Source of the DNA: Clostridium frigidicarnis
Lineage (GTDB): Bacteria; Bacillota; Clostridia; Clostridiales; Clostridiaceae
Length of the DNA stretch: 64,000 bases
Reading direction: 5' to 3'
Assembly: GCF_900111985.1 (NCBI RefSeq)
Contig: NZ_FOKI01000004.1
Location: 1 to 64,000 of the forward strand
Notes under the pieces: model-generated
Seen by the model: the letters and a program-made list of their open reading frames with translations, nothing else
Database searches by the model: none
What the model was told of the DNA's origin: nothing
Position numbers and translations under genes: made by a program
Shown here: positions 8,099 through 16,059 of the stretch, piece by piece
Position numbering within the stretch: the stretch's first letter is position 1
Layout: each line of letters starts with the position of its first letter

Positions 8099-8848
8099 AT
8101 GTTAACAGAAGAAAGACATGAAATAATTCTTCAAGAACTTAAAAAAAATTCTGTAGTATATGTAAGCGATTTAGCTGAAAAACTAAACTCATCAGAATCA
8201 ACTATTAGAAGAGACTTAAATACCCTTCATAAGGAAGGCGAACTTAAAAAAGTTCATGGGGGAGCGACTATATTAGATAAAATCATAAAGACAAGTGAAG
8301 ATAAAGTTTCAGTAAGACAAACTCTTAATATAAATGAAAAGATAGAAATTGCAAAATATGCAGCAGGCCTTATAGAGAAGGATGATTTTGTATATATAGA
8401 TGCGGGGACGACTACTGAACTTATGATAGATTTTATTCGAGAAAAAGGAGCAACCTTTGTAACAAATGGAATTGAACATGCTAAGAAACTTATTGAGAAT
8501 GAGTGTAAAGTTTTTATACTTGGTGGAGAAATAAAATGGACAACAGAAGCAATAATAGGAGTAGAAGCTATAAATAGCTTGAAAAAATATAATTTCACAA
8601 AAGGTTTTTTTGGAACTAATGGTATTTCTATAGAGAGAGGATATACAACTCCTGATATAATAGAAGCTTTAGTAAAAGAAGAGGCAATTAATAGATGTAG
8701 AAATGCATATATTTTAACTGATAATTCAAAATTTGATGAAATAAGTTGTGTTACATTTGGAAATATAAACAAAGCAGCAATAATTACAACAACAATTGAA
8801 GATAATAAGTACAATGAATTTACAGAAATAGTGGAGGTGTCAAAATAG
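8099..8848 (+). CDS. fruR: DeoR-family transcriptional regulator of the fructose operon
   Basis: 249-residue DeoR/GlpR-type repressor. N-terminal helix-turn-helix (about 1-57, with SSESTIRRDLNTLHKEGELKKVHGGA) and a C-terminal sugar-phosphate sensor of the DeoRC fold (IDAGTTTELM, VTNGIEHA, GTNGIS, GYTTPD, DNSKF). The likely effector is fructose 1-phosphate, by family. A GTG at 8090 lies inside the ribosome binding site, so ATG 8099 is used. The stop overlaps the fruK start by one base. The symbol rests mainly on gene context. Confidence 0.88.
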   Translation: MLTEERHEIILQELKKNSVVYVSDLAEKLNSSESTIRRDLNTLHKEGELKKVHGGATILDKIIKTSEDKVSVRQTLNINEKIEIAKYAAGLIEKDDFVYIDAGTTTELMIDFIREKGATFVTNGIEHAKKLIENECKVFILGGEIKWTTEAIIGVEAINSLKKYNFTKGFFGTNGISIERGYTTPDIIEALVKEEAINRCRNAYILTDNSKFDEISCVTFGNINKAAIITTTIEDNKYNEFTEIVEVSK

Positions 8849-9753
8849 TGATATATACTATAACATTTAACCCAGCACTAGATTATATAGTCAGGGTTAA
8901 AGATTTTAAAATAGGATCAGTTAACAGAACAAGCTACGAAGAGATTTATCCAGGTGGAAAGGGAATAAATGTATCTATAGTTTTAAATAATTTAGGTGTA
9001 AATAATAGAGCCCTTGGGTATGTAGCAGGATTCACTGGAAGAGAAATTGAGAGAAGAGTTAGTGAGTTTGGATGTGAAACTGATTTTATTAAGTTAAATG
9101 AGGGTATGTCAAGAATAAATGTAAAATTAAAATCTGGTGAAGAATCAGAAATAAATGGTATGGGACCAGATATAAACAATGAAGCACTAAATGCTTTATA
9201 TGAGAAGTTAGATAAATTAAAAGATGAAGATATTCTTGTATTAGCAGGAAGTATCCCTAATACTTTACCAAAGGATATATACGAAAACATAATGGAAAGG
9301 CTTCAAAGTCATAAAGTAAAATTTATAGTTGATGCAACTGGAGATCTTTTATTAAATGTATTAAAATATAAACCTTTTTTAATAAAACCTAACCACAATG
9401 AATTAGCTGATTTATTTAAAGTAGAAATAAAAAGTGAAGAAGAAATAATTTATTATGCTAAAAAGCTTAGAGAAATGGGAGCAGAGAATGTTCTTATATC
9501 AATGGCTGGGGATGGAGCAATCTTTGTAACATCCAGAGGTGAAGTTTTAAAAACTAGGGTGCCAAAAGGGATTTTGAAAAATTCTGTTGGTGCTGGAGAT
9601 TCAATGGTAGCAGGATTCATAGCTGGTTATTTAAATAATTTTACATTAGAAGATGGATTTAAAATGGGAGTAGCTACAGGAAGTGCTAGTGCATTTTCAG
9701 ATGGATTAGCTACTAAAGAAAAGGTAGAAGAATTATTAAAGGAAATTATCTAA
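8848..9753 (+). CDS. fruK: 1-phosphofructokinase
   Basis: PfkB-family sugar kinase of 301 residues that phosphorylates fructose 1-phosphate to fructose 1,6-bisphosphate. Starts MIYTITFNPALDYIV, with substrate motif GGKGINVSIVL and catalytic GAGDSMVAGFIAGY near the C-terminus. GTG start with GGAGGTG at the right distance. Lies between the regulator and the fructose PTS transporter, so it uses the product of that transporter. Tagatose-6-phosphate kinase is the main alternative, but the fruA neighbour argues against it. Confidence 0.95.
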   Translation: MIYTITFNPALDYIVRVKDFKIGSVNRTSYEEIYPGGKGINVSIVLNNLGVNNRALGYVAGFTGREIERRVSEFGCETDFIKLNEGMSRINVKLKSGEESEINGMGPDINNEALNALYEKLDKLKDEDILVLAGSIPNTLPKDIYENIMERLQSHKVKFIVDATGDLLLNVLKYKPFLIKPNHNELADLFKVEIKSEEEIIYYAKKLREMGAENVLISMAGDGAIFVTSRGEVLKTRVPKGILKNSVGAGDSMVAGFIAGYLNNFTLEDGFKMGVATGSASAFSDGLATKEKVEELLKEII

Positions 9754-9779
9754 ATAAAAAGTACAGAGGAGGAAGGATT

Positions 9780-11651
9780 ATGAAAATTACCGACTTATTA
9801 AACAAAAGCGGAATAGAATTGAGTAATGGTATAAAATCAAAAGAAGAAGCTATAAATAAATTAGTAAATTTAATGGACAGTACAGGAAATTTAAAAGATA
9901 AAGAATCATATAAAAAAGCAGTTTTAGAGAGGGAATCATTAAGCACAACAGGTATTGGAGATGGTATAGCTATACCTCATGCAAAAACTACAGCTGTTAA
10001 AAATGCTGGGTTAAGTGCTATGGTTGTTAAAGATGGTGTGGATTATGATTCTTTAGATGGGCAGCCAGCAAAGTTGTTTTTTATGATTGCAGCACCAGAA
10101 GAAAAAGGTGATGTACATCTTGAGGTTTTAGCAAGACTTTCAACTATACTAATGGATGAAAAGTTTAGAGAAAGATTAATAAATGTAAAAGATAAGAACG
10201 AGTTTTTAAAACTTATAGATGATAAGGAAAATGAAAAACTTAATGAAGAGAATAGTAAAGAACAAAAATCAGGATATAGAGTATTAGCAGTTACAGCTTG
10301 CCCTACAGGAATAGCCCATACATTTATGGCGGCAGAAAGCTTAGAAAACAAGGGTAAAGATATGGGAGTATCCATAAAGGTTGAAACTAATGGCTCAGGA
10401 GGAGCTAAAAATGTTTTGACTAGAGAAGAAATAGAAAATGCAGAATGTATTATAGTAGCTGCAGATAAAAAAGTGGATATGGCAAGATTCGAGGGTAAGA
10501 GAGTTATACAAACAAAGGTAGCTAATGGAATACACAAGGCGGAAGCTTTGATCAATGAAGCCCTTAGTGGAAATGCACCAGTATATCATCATAGTGGTAA
10601 AGGTGAAGAAATACAAGAATCAAATGAAAAAGAGAGTATAGGACGTCAAATATATAAGCACTTAATGAATGGAGTTTCTCATATGCTACCATTTGTTATT
10701 GGTGGAGGTATATTAATAGCCTTAGCATTCTTATTTGATGATTATAGTATAGATCCAGCAAACTTTGGAATGAACACTCCTTTTGCAGCTTTCCTTAAAA
10801 CAGTAGGTGGAACTGCATTTGGATTTATGTTGCCAGTATTAGCAGGATATATTGCGATGAGTATAGGAGATAGACCAGCTTTAGCAGTAGGTTTTGTAGG
10901 TGGTATGCTTGCAAATGAAGGTGGGTCAGGATTTTTAGGAGCACTTTTGGCAGGTTTTATTGCAGGATATTTAGTTGTAGGATTAAAGAAATTATTTTCA
11001 ACATTGCCAGATAGTTTAGAAGGCTTAAAACCAGTATTATTATACCCTTTCTTTGGTATATTAATAATAGGAGCACTTATAGTGTTCGTAATAAACCCTC
11101 CGGTTGCGGCACTTAATAATGGTATTACTAATACGTTAAATGGAATGGGAGAAAGTAGTAAGATATTATTAGGAGCAGTTTTAGGTGGAATGATGGCTAT
11201 AGATATGGGTGGTCCTATAAACAAAGCAGCATATGTATTTGGTACAGCTTCTTTAGCTAATGGACAATTTGAATTCATGGCAGCAGTTATGATAGGTGGT
11301 ATGGTACCTCCATTAGCAATTGCATTATGTACAACATTCTTTAAAAATAGATTTACAAAGAGAGAAAGACAATCAGGATTAACTAACTATATAATGGGAT
11401 TATCATTTATAACAGAAGGTGCTATTCCATTTGCAGCAGCAGATCCTTTAAGGGTTATACCAGCTTGTGTTGTAGGATCAGCAGTGGCAGGAGCTTTATC
11501 TATGGCATTTGGATGTGCATTAAGAGCTCCACATGGTGGAATATTTGTATTACCTGTTATAACTAATCCATTAGGATACTTTGGAGCTTTAGTTATAGGT
11601 TCTTTAGTAGGAATGATTGTATTAGGTTTATTAAAGAAGAAAGTAGATTAA
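9780..11651 (+). CDS. fruA: PTS fructose transporter subunit IIABC
   Basis: 623-residue fused PTS permease taking up fructose as fructose 1-phosphate. Domains in order: EIIA (about 1-150, phospho-His67 in IAIPHAKT), EIIB (about 165-262, phospho-Cys174 in AVTACPTGIAHTFMAAE), and membrane EIIC (about 285-620, with RAPHGGIFVLP near the end). GAGGAGGAAGG precedes the ATG. Last gene of fruRKA, followed by a strong terminator. Confidence 0.96.
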   Translation: MKITDLLNKSGIELSNGIKSKEEAINKLVNLMDSTGNLKDKESYKKAVLERESLSTTGIGDGIAIPHAKTTAVKNAGLSAMVVKDGVDYDSLDGQPAKLFFMIAAPEEKGDVHLEVLARLSTILMDEKFRERLINVKDKNEFLKLIDDKENEKLNEENSKEQKSGYRVLAVTACPTGIAHTFMAAESLENKGKDMGVSIKVETNGSGGAKNVLTREEIENAECIIVAADKKVDMARFEGKRVIQTKVANGIHKAEALINEALSGNAPVYHHSGKGEEIQESNEKESIGRQIYKHLMNGVSHMLPFVIGGGILIALAFLFDDYSIDPANFGMNTPFAAFLKTVGGTAFGFMLPVLAGYIAMSIGDRPALAVGFVGGMLANEGGSGFLGALLAGFIAGYLVVGLKKLFSTLPDSLEGLKPVLLYPFFGILIIGALIVFVINPPVAALNNGITNTLNGMGESSKILLGAVLGGMMAIDMGGPINKAAYVFGTASLANGQFEFMAAVMIGGMVPPLAIALCTTFFKNRFTKRERQSGLTNYIMGLSFITEGAIPFAAADPLRVIPACVVGSAVAGALSMAFGCALRAPHGGIFVLPVITNPLGYFGALVIGSLVGMIVLGLLKKKVD

Positions 11652-11653
11652 TA

Positions 11654-11684
11654 AAAAAAGCCGCATTTAAAATGCGGCTTTTTT
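11654..11684 (+). terminator. Terminator after fruA
   Basis: GC-rich stem GCCGCATT/AATGCGGC flanked by A and T runs. A strong, symmetric intrinsic terminator for the fru operon. Confidence 0.95.
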
Positions 11685-11719
11685 GAATTTATATTGAAAT
11701 TAATGATGTTTTATTTATG

Positions 11720-11884
11720 TTGTTAAAAAATGTTAAGTGTGTATATTAAAAGTGTGAGGATATAAGCGTTAGCAAACTATTTGGCGAATATTAATAATTT
11801 TTGTTATAAAAAAACATTGATGACGTTAAAAATTCCAATTTGTCTGAAGTGAAGCAAGTTATTGGCATTTAACCATATGAAGTT
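11720..11884 (+). ncRNA. Unrecognised structured RNA, copy 1
   Basis: About 165 bp aligned end to end with 12050-12213. A promoter-like TTGTTA (11720-11725), 16 bp, TATATT (11742-11747) precedes AGTGTGAGGATATAAGCG. A hairpin pairs CGTTAG (11767-11772) with TTGGCG (11781-11786), and TATAA (11761-11765) can close it with TTATA (11804-11808). The 3' hairpin is partly decayed here. No known Rfam family is recognised and no ORF of note is present. Confidence 0.5.
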
Positions 11885-12049
11885 TTTATACTTTAAAATA
11901 TTTCATGTTGCTTAACTCCTTCTTTTCGATTGTATATTATTATAATAATAAAATTCTTTAATGAAAATAGAATGATAAGTGTTGGTATAAAAAAATTATA
12001 TGGAGTTGAAAAATCTAATTATTGAACGTATTCATAAAATTAATGATGT

Positions 12050-12213
12050 TAAAAAATGTTAAGTATATATATTAAAAGTGCGGGGATATAAGCGTTAGCA
12101 AACTATCTGGCGAACATTAATCATTCTTGTTATAAAAAACATTGATGACGTTAAGAATTCCAATTTGTTTGAAGTGAAGCAAGTTATTGGAATTTAGTCA
12201 TCGATGCTTTTTT
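12050..12213 (+). ncRNA. Unrecognised structured RNA, copy 2
   Basis: Direct repeat of copy 1. The core hairpin pairs CGTTAG (12093-12098) with CTGGCG (12107-12112); the changed base keeps pairing relative to copy 1. TATAA (12087-12091) pairs TTATA (12130-12134). A long 3' hairpin (12140-12164 with 12186-12206) followed by TTTTTT looks like a strong terminator, so this copy could be an independent small RNA of about 135 nt starting near 12079. Confidence 0.55.
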
Positions 12214-12295
12214 ATAACTTAGAATGATATGTGTAGCCAGCTAGTTTGTGTTGCTTATATTCCCACACTTTTTCATTTTTATATGACTTTCCTTA

Positions 12296-12496
12296 TTAAA
12301 TAGTATATCCTGTGTTTTCTATACAAGACTTAATTTCATTTTCATTAGCTGGTTCGTTAAATCCAACTTCTATTGTGCCTCTTGCCAAATCTACATTAAC
12401 CATTTGAACTCCAGTTATTTTATCTAATGCATTTTTAACTTTAGTTTTACTTTCATTATTTGCTAAACCTGCTACATTATAATGGACTCTATTCAT
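12296..12496 (-). CDS. Small heavy-metal-associated (HMA)-like protein lacking the CxxC motif
   Basis: 66-residue protein from the ATG at 12496, which has GGAGG 9 bases upstream; an earlier in-frame ATG has no such signal. Its pattern (HYNVAGLANNESKTKVKNALDKITGV, then VNVDLARGTIEVGF, ending IENTGYTI) follows the beta-alpha-beta-beta-alpha-beta layout of HMA/CopZ copper chaperones. The metal-binding GMxCxxC loop is replaced by GLANNES, leaving a single cysteine (SCIENTGY). It may be a protein-interaction domain rather than a metal carrier. Monocistronic. Confidence 0.75.
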   Translation of the reverse strand: MNRVHYNVAGLANNESKTKVKNALDKITGVQMVNVDLARGTIEVGFNEPANENEIKSCIENTGYTI

Positions 12497-12662
12497 AAAT
12501 TTAATCCTCCTTAATATAAGTTTATTCAAAGTTAGTATTGAGAATAAAGTCTCATTTTATACTAGGGATTAGATGTTTATAAATTAAGATTATTGTTAAT
12601 AAGGTTTAAGATATTCTTCAGAATAACTTAATAATTGTATATTAAAATTAAATAGACTAATT

Positions 12663-12785
12663 AAGGCACATTCAAAAAATAACAAGTCAGTATGCCAGTC
12701 TATTTCGTGTAATCTTACCTCCTTGTCTAACTCAAAACATACATTGCATCTTTGACTTATTATTTTATTTCATTTCATGTGCCTA
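12663..12785 (-). mobile_element. MITE-like element, full-type copy
   Basis: About 123 bp bounded by inverted AGGCACATTC-like and GAATGTGCCT-like termini. Its reverse complement aligns with the element at 46490-46649, sharing blocks such as AAGTCAAAGATGC, AGACAAGGAGGT and GCATACTGACTTGTT. No coding capacity. Related to the shorter copies at 28332, 45379, 54557 and 57266. Confidence 0.75.
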
Positions 12786-12850
12786 ATATAAAATCAAAGA
12801 ATTATATGTATTAGAAAGTTACATAAGCTTAATATAAAAAATATATTGTT

Positions 12851-12879
12851 TTGTGAAATTCATGTGATATAGGTATAGT
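12851..12879 (+). promoter_or_regulatory. Promoter of the metallophosphoesterase gene
   Basis: TTGTGA (12851-12856), 17 bp, TATAGT (12874-12879). The rest of 12530-12947 holds the MITE-like element and AT-rich DNA with nothing else recognised. Confidence 0.5.
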
Positions 12880-12947
12880 ATATTATTTTTAAAGGCTAAT
12901 TAATTTATATAATTAGTTAGTATACATAAGAATAGGAGTATGGAATT

Positions 12948-13781
12948 ATGAAGATTATCAAAAGATTAACTTTAATAATATTGTGTTTTTTAGTAGTTGC
13001 ATGGGTATATTCAATAAAAATAGAACCTAAAATGCTTATTAAAAAAGAAATTAAATTAAAAAATGATATAAATTATAATAATGGTAATGTGAAAATTATT
13101 CAATTTAGCGATGTTCATTTAGGAGATTTTTTTTCTTTAAACCAGCTAGAAAAAGTAGTTAAAAAGATTAATGAAAATGAACCTGATATTGTTGTATTTA
13201 CAGGAGATTTAATAGATGTAGCTTCACAATATGAAAATATAAATGAAATTTCAAATGTTCTTTCTAAAATAGATGCTAAGTTAGGAAAATATGCGGTGTA
13301 TGGAAATCATGATTATGGTGGAGGCGCTGTAAGGGTTTATGAAAATATTATGAAAGAATCAGGATTTAAAGTTTTGGTTAATGAAAACCATAGTATAAAG
13401 GTATCTCCAAATAAAAATATTAATATTTTAGGTGTAGATGATGTGCTTTTAGGAAAACCTAATATAGAAAAAACAGTTAAAAATATAAGGCGTAATGATT
13501 ATAATATACTGCTTTCTCATGAGCCAGATTATGTAGATAAGTTTAAAGATTATAATATAGATTTAGTTTTATCAGGACATAGTCATGGTGGACAAGTATA
13601 TATACCTTTTTATGGACCGTTAAAAAGCACTACTTATGGGGAAAAATATACAAGAGGGCTATATAATTTAAATAACCAGAGAGATACAAAATTATATGTT
13701 AACACAGGTCTTGGAAATACAAAATTACCAATAAGACTTGGTAATGTACCTAATATATCTTTATTTGAAATAGAGTATTAA
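12948..13781 (+). CDS. Membrane-anchored metallophosphoesterase (YkuE-like)
   Basis: 277-residue calcineurin-like phosphoesterase with a single N-terminal membrane anchor (about 5-23), so the catalytic part is probably outside the membrane. The dimetal motifs are complete and in order: FSDVHLGD, VVFTGDLID, YGNHDYGGG, LLSHEPDY and LSGHSHGGQVYIP. The YkuE-type branch has been proposed to act on UDP-diacylglucosamine-like lipids or other phosphoesters; the substrate here is unknown. Stands alone with its own promoter. Confidence 0.92.
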   Translation: MKIIKRLTLIILCFLVVAWVYSIKIEPKMLIKKEIKLKNDINYNNGNVKIIQFSDVHLGDFFSLNQLEKVVKKINENEPDIVVFTGDLIDVASQYENINEISNVLSKIDAKLGKYAVYGNHDYGGGAVRVYENIMKESGFKVLVNENHSIKVSPNKNINILGVDDVLLGKPNIEKTVKNIRRNDYNILLSHEPDYVDKFKDYNIDLVLSGHSHGGQVYIPFYGPLKSTTYGEKYTRGLYNLNNQRDTKLYVNTGLGNTKLPIRLGNVPNISLFEIEY

Positions 13782-13954
13782 TATATATAAATTAATTATA
13801 ATAATTAGTTATTAGATTTATTATTGAAAAGAAATAATAATTTTAAGACATTAGGTATAAGATTAAATTAAAATGACTTTATAGTGTTTTAATTTAAATT
13901 TTCAATTAACTTAGAATAACTTTAAATTAAGTATGTAAGATGAGGAGATAAGTT

Positions 13955-14599
13955 ATGAATATATTAATAGTAGATGATGAAAAATATATGACATCTATAC
14001 TTAAAACATATTTTCAAAAAGAGGGGTTTAATGTTTTCGCGGCTAATAATGGAGAGGAAGCATTAGATATTTTTTATAATAATAAAATAGATATATCAGT
14101 ATTAGACTGGATGATGCCTAAGATAAGTGGAGTAGATGTTTGTAAAGAAATTAAAAACATAAGTAAATGTAAGGTTATAATTTTAACAGCTAGAAGTGAG
14201 AATGAAGATGAACTTAAGGCATTAAATATTGGTGCAGATGACTATATAAGAAAGCCTTTTGATCCTAGAGTAGTTATATTAAGAGCTAAAAAAATGCTGA
14301 GAGTGGAGAAAATATTAAATTTAGATACATTAAAAATAGACTTTCAAAGTAGCAAAGCCTTTAATAATGGTGAAGATTTAAATTTAACAAAAATAGAATT
14401 TCAATTAATAAAGTGTTTTTGTAATTATAAAGGAGAAATTTTATCAAGACAAAGATTAATAGATCTAGTTTGGGGATTAGATTATATTGGGGAAGAAAGG
14501 ACTGTAGACACCCATATAAATAGATTAAGAGATAAAATAGGTAGGGATTTAATAAAAACCCATAGAGGAATGGGGTATAGTTTTGAATATGAAGATTAA
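13955..14599 (+). CDS. OmpR-family response regulator
   Basis: 214-residue regulator: receiver domain (about 1-112; D7/D8, phospho-acceptor D51 in SVLDWMMPK, T in ILTAR, K in DDYIRKPF) and a winged-helix domain (about 118-213, with RTVDTHINRLRDKIG and HRGMGYSFE). GAGGAG precedes the ATG. Its 3' end overlaps the start of the histidine kinase gene, so the two are translationally coupled. No copy of the ATTAAGC repeat box seen at the first two-component system is present upstream. Confidence 0.94.
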   Translation: MNILIVDDEKYMTSILKTYFQKEGFNVFAANNGEEALDIFYNNKIDISVLDWMMPKISGVDVCKEIKNISKCKVIILTARSENEDELKALNIGADDYIRKPFDPRVVILRAKKMLRVEKILNLDTLKIDFQSSKAFNNGEDLNLTKIEFQLIKCFCNYKGEILSRQRLIDLVWGLDYIGEERTVDTHINRLRDKIGRDLIKTHRGMGYSFEYED

Positions 14600-15998
14600 T
14601 AAAATACAAAAAAAGTTATATGTTATGGTAACAATGGTGATGATATTTGTATTTGGAATTTCGTTTTTTTTAAACAATTATTTATTATCAAATTATTATT
14701 TATATAAAATGAAAGGTAAGTTATCTTACGTTTATGATTACTCAAAAGAGATGAATTTAGAGGATTTCAAAATAAATTCTAAAAGCTTTGAGGACAATAA
14801 GAATATAACAATGCTGTTTATTAAGAAAGACAATGATATAGAAAGTCTAAACGAGAATATAAAGAATCAATTAGCAAAGGAAAAAATAACTCTTAGTAAG
14901 TTCTGGATTACTGAAGAGGTTTTACAGGATATTGAAAATAAAGAATATGTAAATAAACTGTATTATCAAGAAAAATTAAAGTCTAGTTTTCTAGTTAAAT
15001 TTTTTGATAAAGAGGATACATTAGTGGTAGTTGGAACAACTATTAGCCATAATAATGATGCTGTACAAATAATTAACCAGTTTAATGTTTATCTTATAAT
15101 AGGTTCACTTATAGTGAGCTTAATTTTAGTTTTAATTTTTTCAAAGAGAATAATATCTCCATTGGAAATCTTAAAAGATTTATCTAAAGATATTTCTAAT
15201 TTAAATTTTAAAAGAGTTAATATAAAGACCGGGGATGAAATTGAAGAACTAGCGGAAAGTATAAATATAATGAGTGAAAATCTTAGGATAGCACATGAAA
15301 ATTTAGAAGAAAAAAATGAAAATCTTAAAATTTTAATATCAAGTATATCTCATGAAGTTAAAACACCATTAGCTTTAATTAAGGCATATTCCATAGGAAT
15401 AAAAGATGGTTTAGATGATGGTACATATACAGATGTAATATTAGAACAAGTAGATAGTACATCAAAAATGGTGGATAATTTATTGAATCTATCTAAAATT
15501 GAAAGAGTGAAAGTTAACAAAACCTTATTCAATTTAAATGTATTATTAAATAAAGTTTTAGAAAAATACAATATTATTTTAAAAAATAGTGATATAAAGA
15601 TAAATATAGACTGTGATTGTTTAAATCAATGTATAGTTAATGCAGATAAAGAACATATAGAATTAGTTTTAAACAATTTAATAAGTAATGCAATAAAATA
15701 TAATGATGGAAGTTATATAAATATAAAAATAAATCATATAAATAAGGGAAAAATTTCATTTTCTATAAAAAATAAAACTTATAGGATAAATGAAAATAAT
15801 ATAAAAAAATTATGGGAGCCGTTCTATGTAATTGAAGAGTCAAGAAATAAGGAGCTATCGGGAACGGGAATTGGATTATCTATAGTATCAAGTATTTTAG
15901 ATAAAAATAATATAAATTATGAGGCAAGTTTAAATGAAAATGAAATAGAATTTTATATTGAATTTGTAAAAGGCTCTTTTATTAGTAAAAGTTGTTAG
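14589..15998 (+). CDS. Membrane sensor histidine kinase with HAMP domain
   Basis: 469-residue partner of the preceding regulator. Membrane segments at about 10-33 and 166-185 enclose an extracytoplasmic sensor of about 130 residues. Then a HAMP-like linker (about 186-240), HisKA with H255 in SSISHEVKTPLALI, and HATPase with NLISNAIKY and GTGIGLSI. A TTG at 14583 is an alternative start; ATG 14589 is preferred. Only 61 bp separate it from the TetM-like GTPase gene, and no terminator lies between, so the three genes may be one operon. Confidence 0.92.
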   Translation: MKINKIQKKLYVMVTMVMIFVFGISFFLNNYLLSNYYLYKMKGKLSYVYDYSKEMNLEDFKINSKSFEDNKNITMLFIKKDNDIESLNENIKNQLAKEKITLSKFWITEEVLQDIENKEYVNKLYYQEKLKSSFLVKFFDKEDTLVVVGTTISHNNDAVQIINQFNVYLIIGSLIVSLILVLIFSKRIISPLEILKDLSKDISNLNFKRVNIKTGDEIEELAESINIMSENLRIAHENLEEKNENLKILISSISHEVKTPLALIKAYSIGIKDGLDDGTYTDVILEQVDSTSKMVDNLLNLSKIERVKVNKTLFNLNVLLNKVLEKYNIILKNSDIKINIDCDCLNQCIVNADKEHIELVLNNLISNAIKYNDGSYINIKINHINKGKISFSIKNKTYRINENNIKKLWEPFYVIEESRNKELSGTGIGLSIVSSILDKNNINYEASLNENEIEFYIEFVKGSFISKSC

Positions 15999-16059
15999 CA
16001 TAATTTATAATGATAAATAGGAAGAAAATATATAATTATTAATTGAGGTGCTTAAGATA

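Noticed and set aside
8254-11278. Long minus-strand open frames (8254-8814, 10043-10555, 10742-11278) opposite the fru genes.
   Set aside because: Antisense to well-supported genes, without ribosome binding sites or recognisable motifs; products of low-GC codon bias.
11761-11808. TATAA plus two hairpins resembled a purine riboswitch three-way junction.
   Set aside because: The conserved junction and loop bases of purine riboswitches are absent and no purine gene follows.
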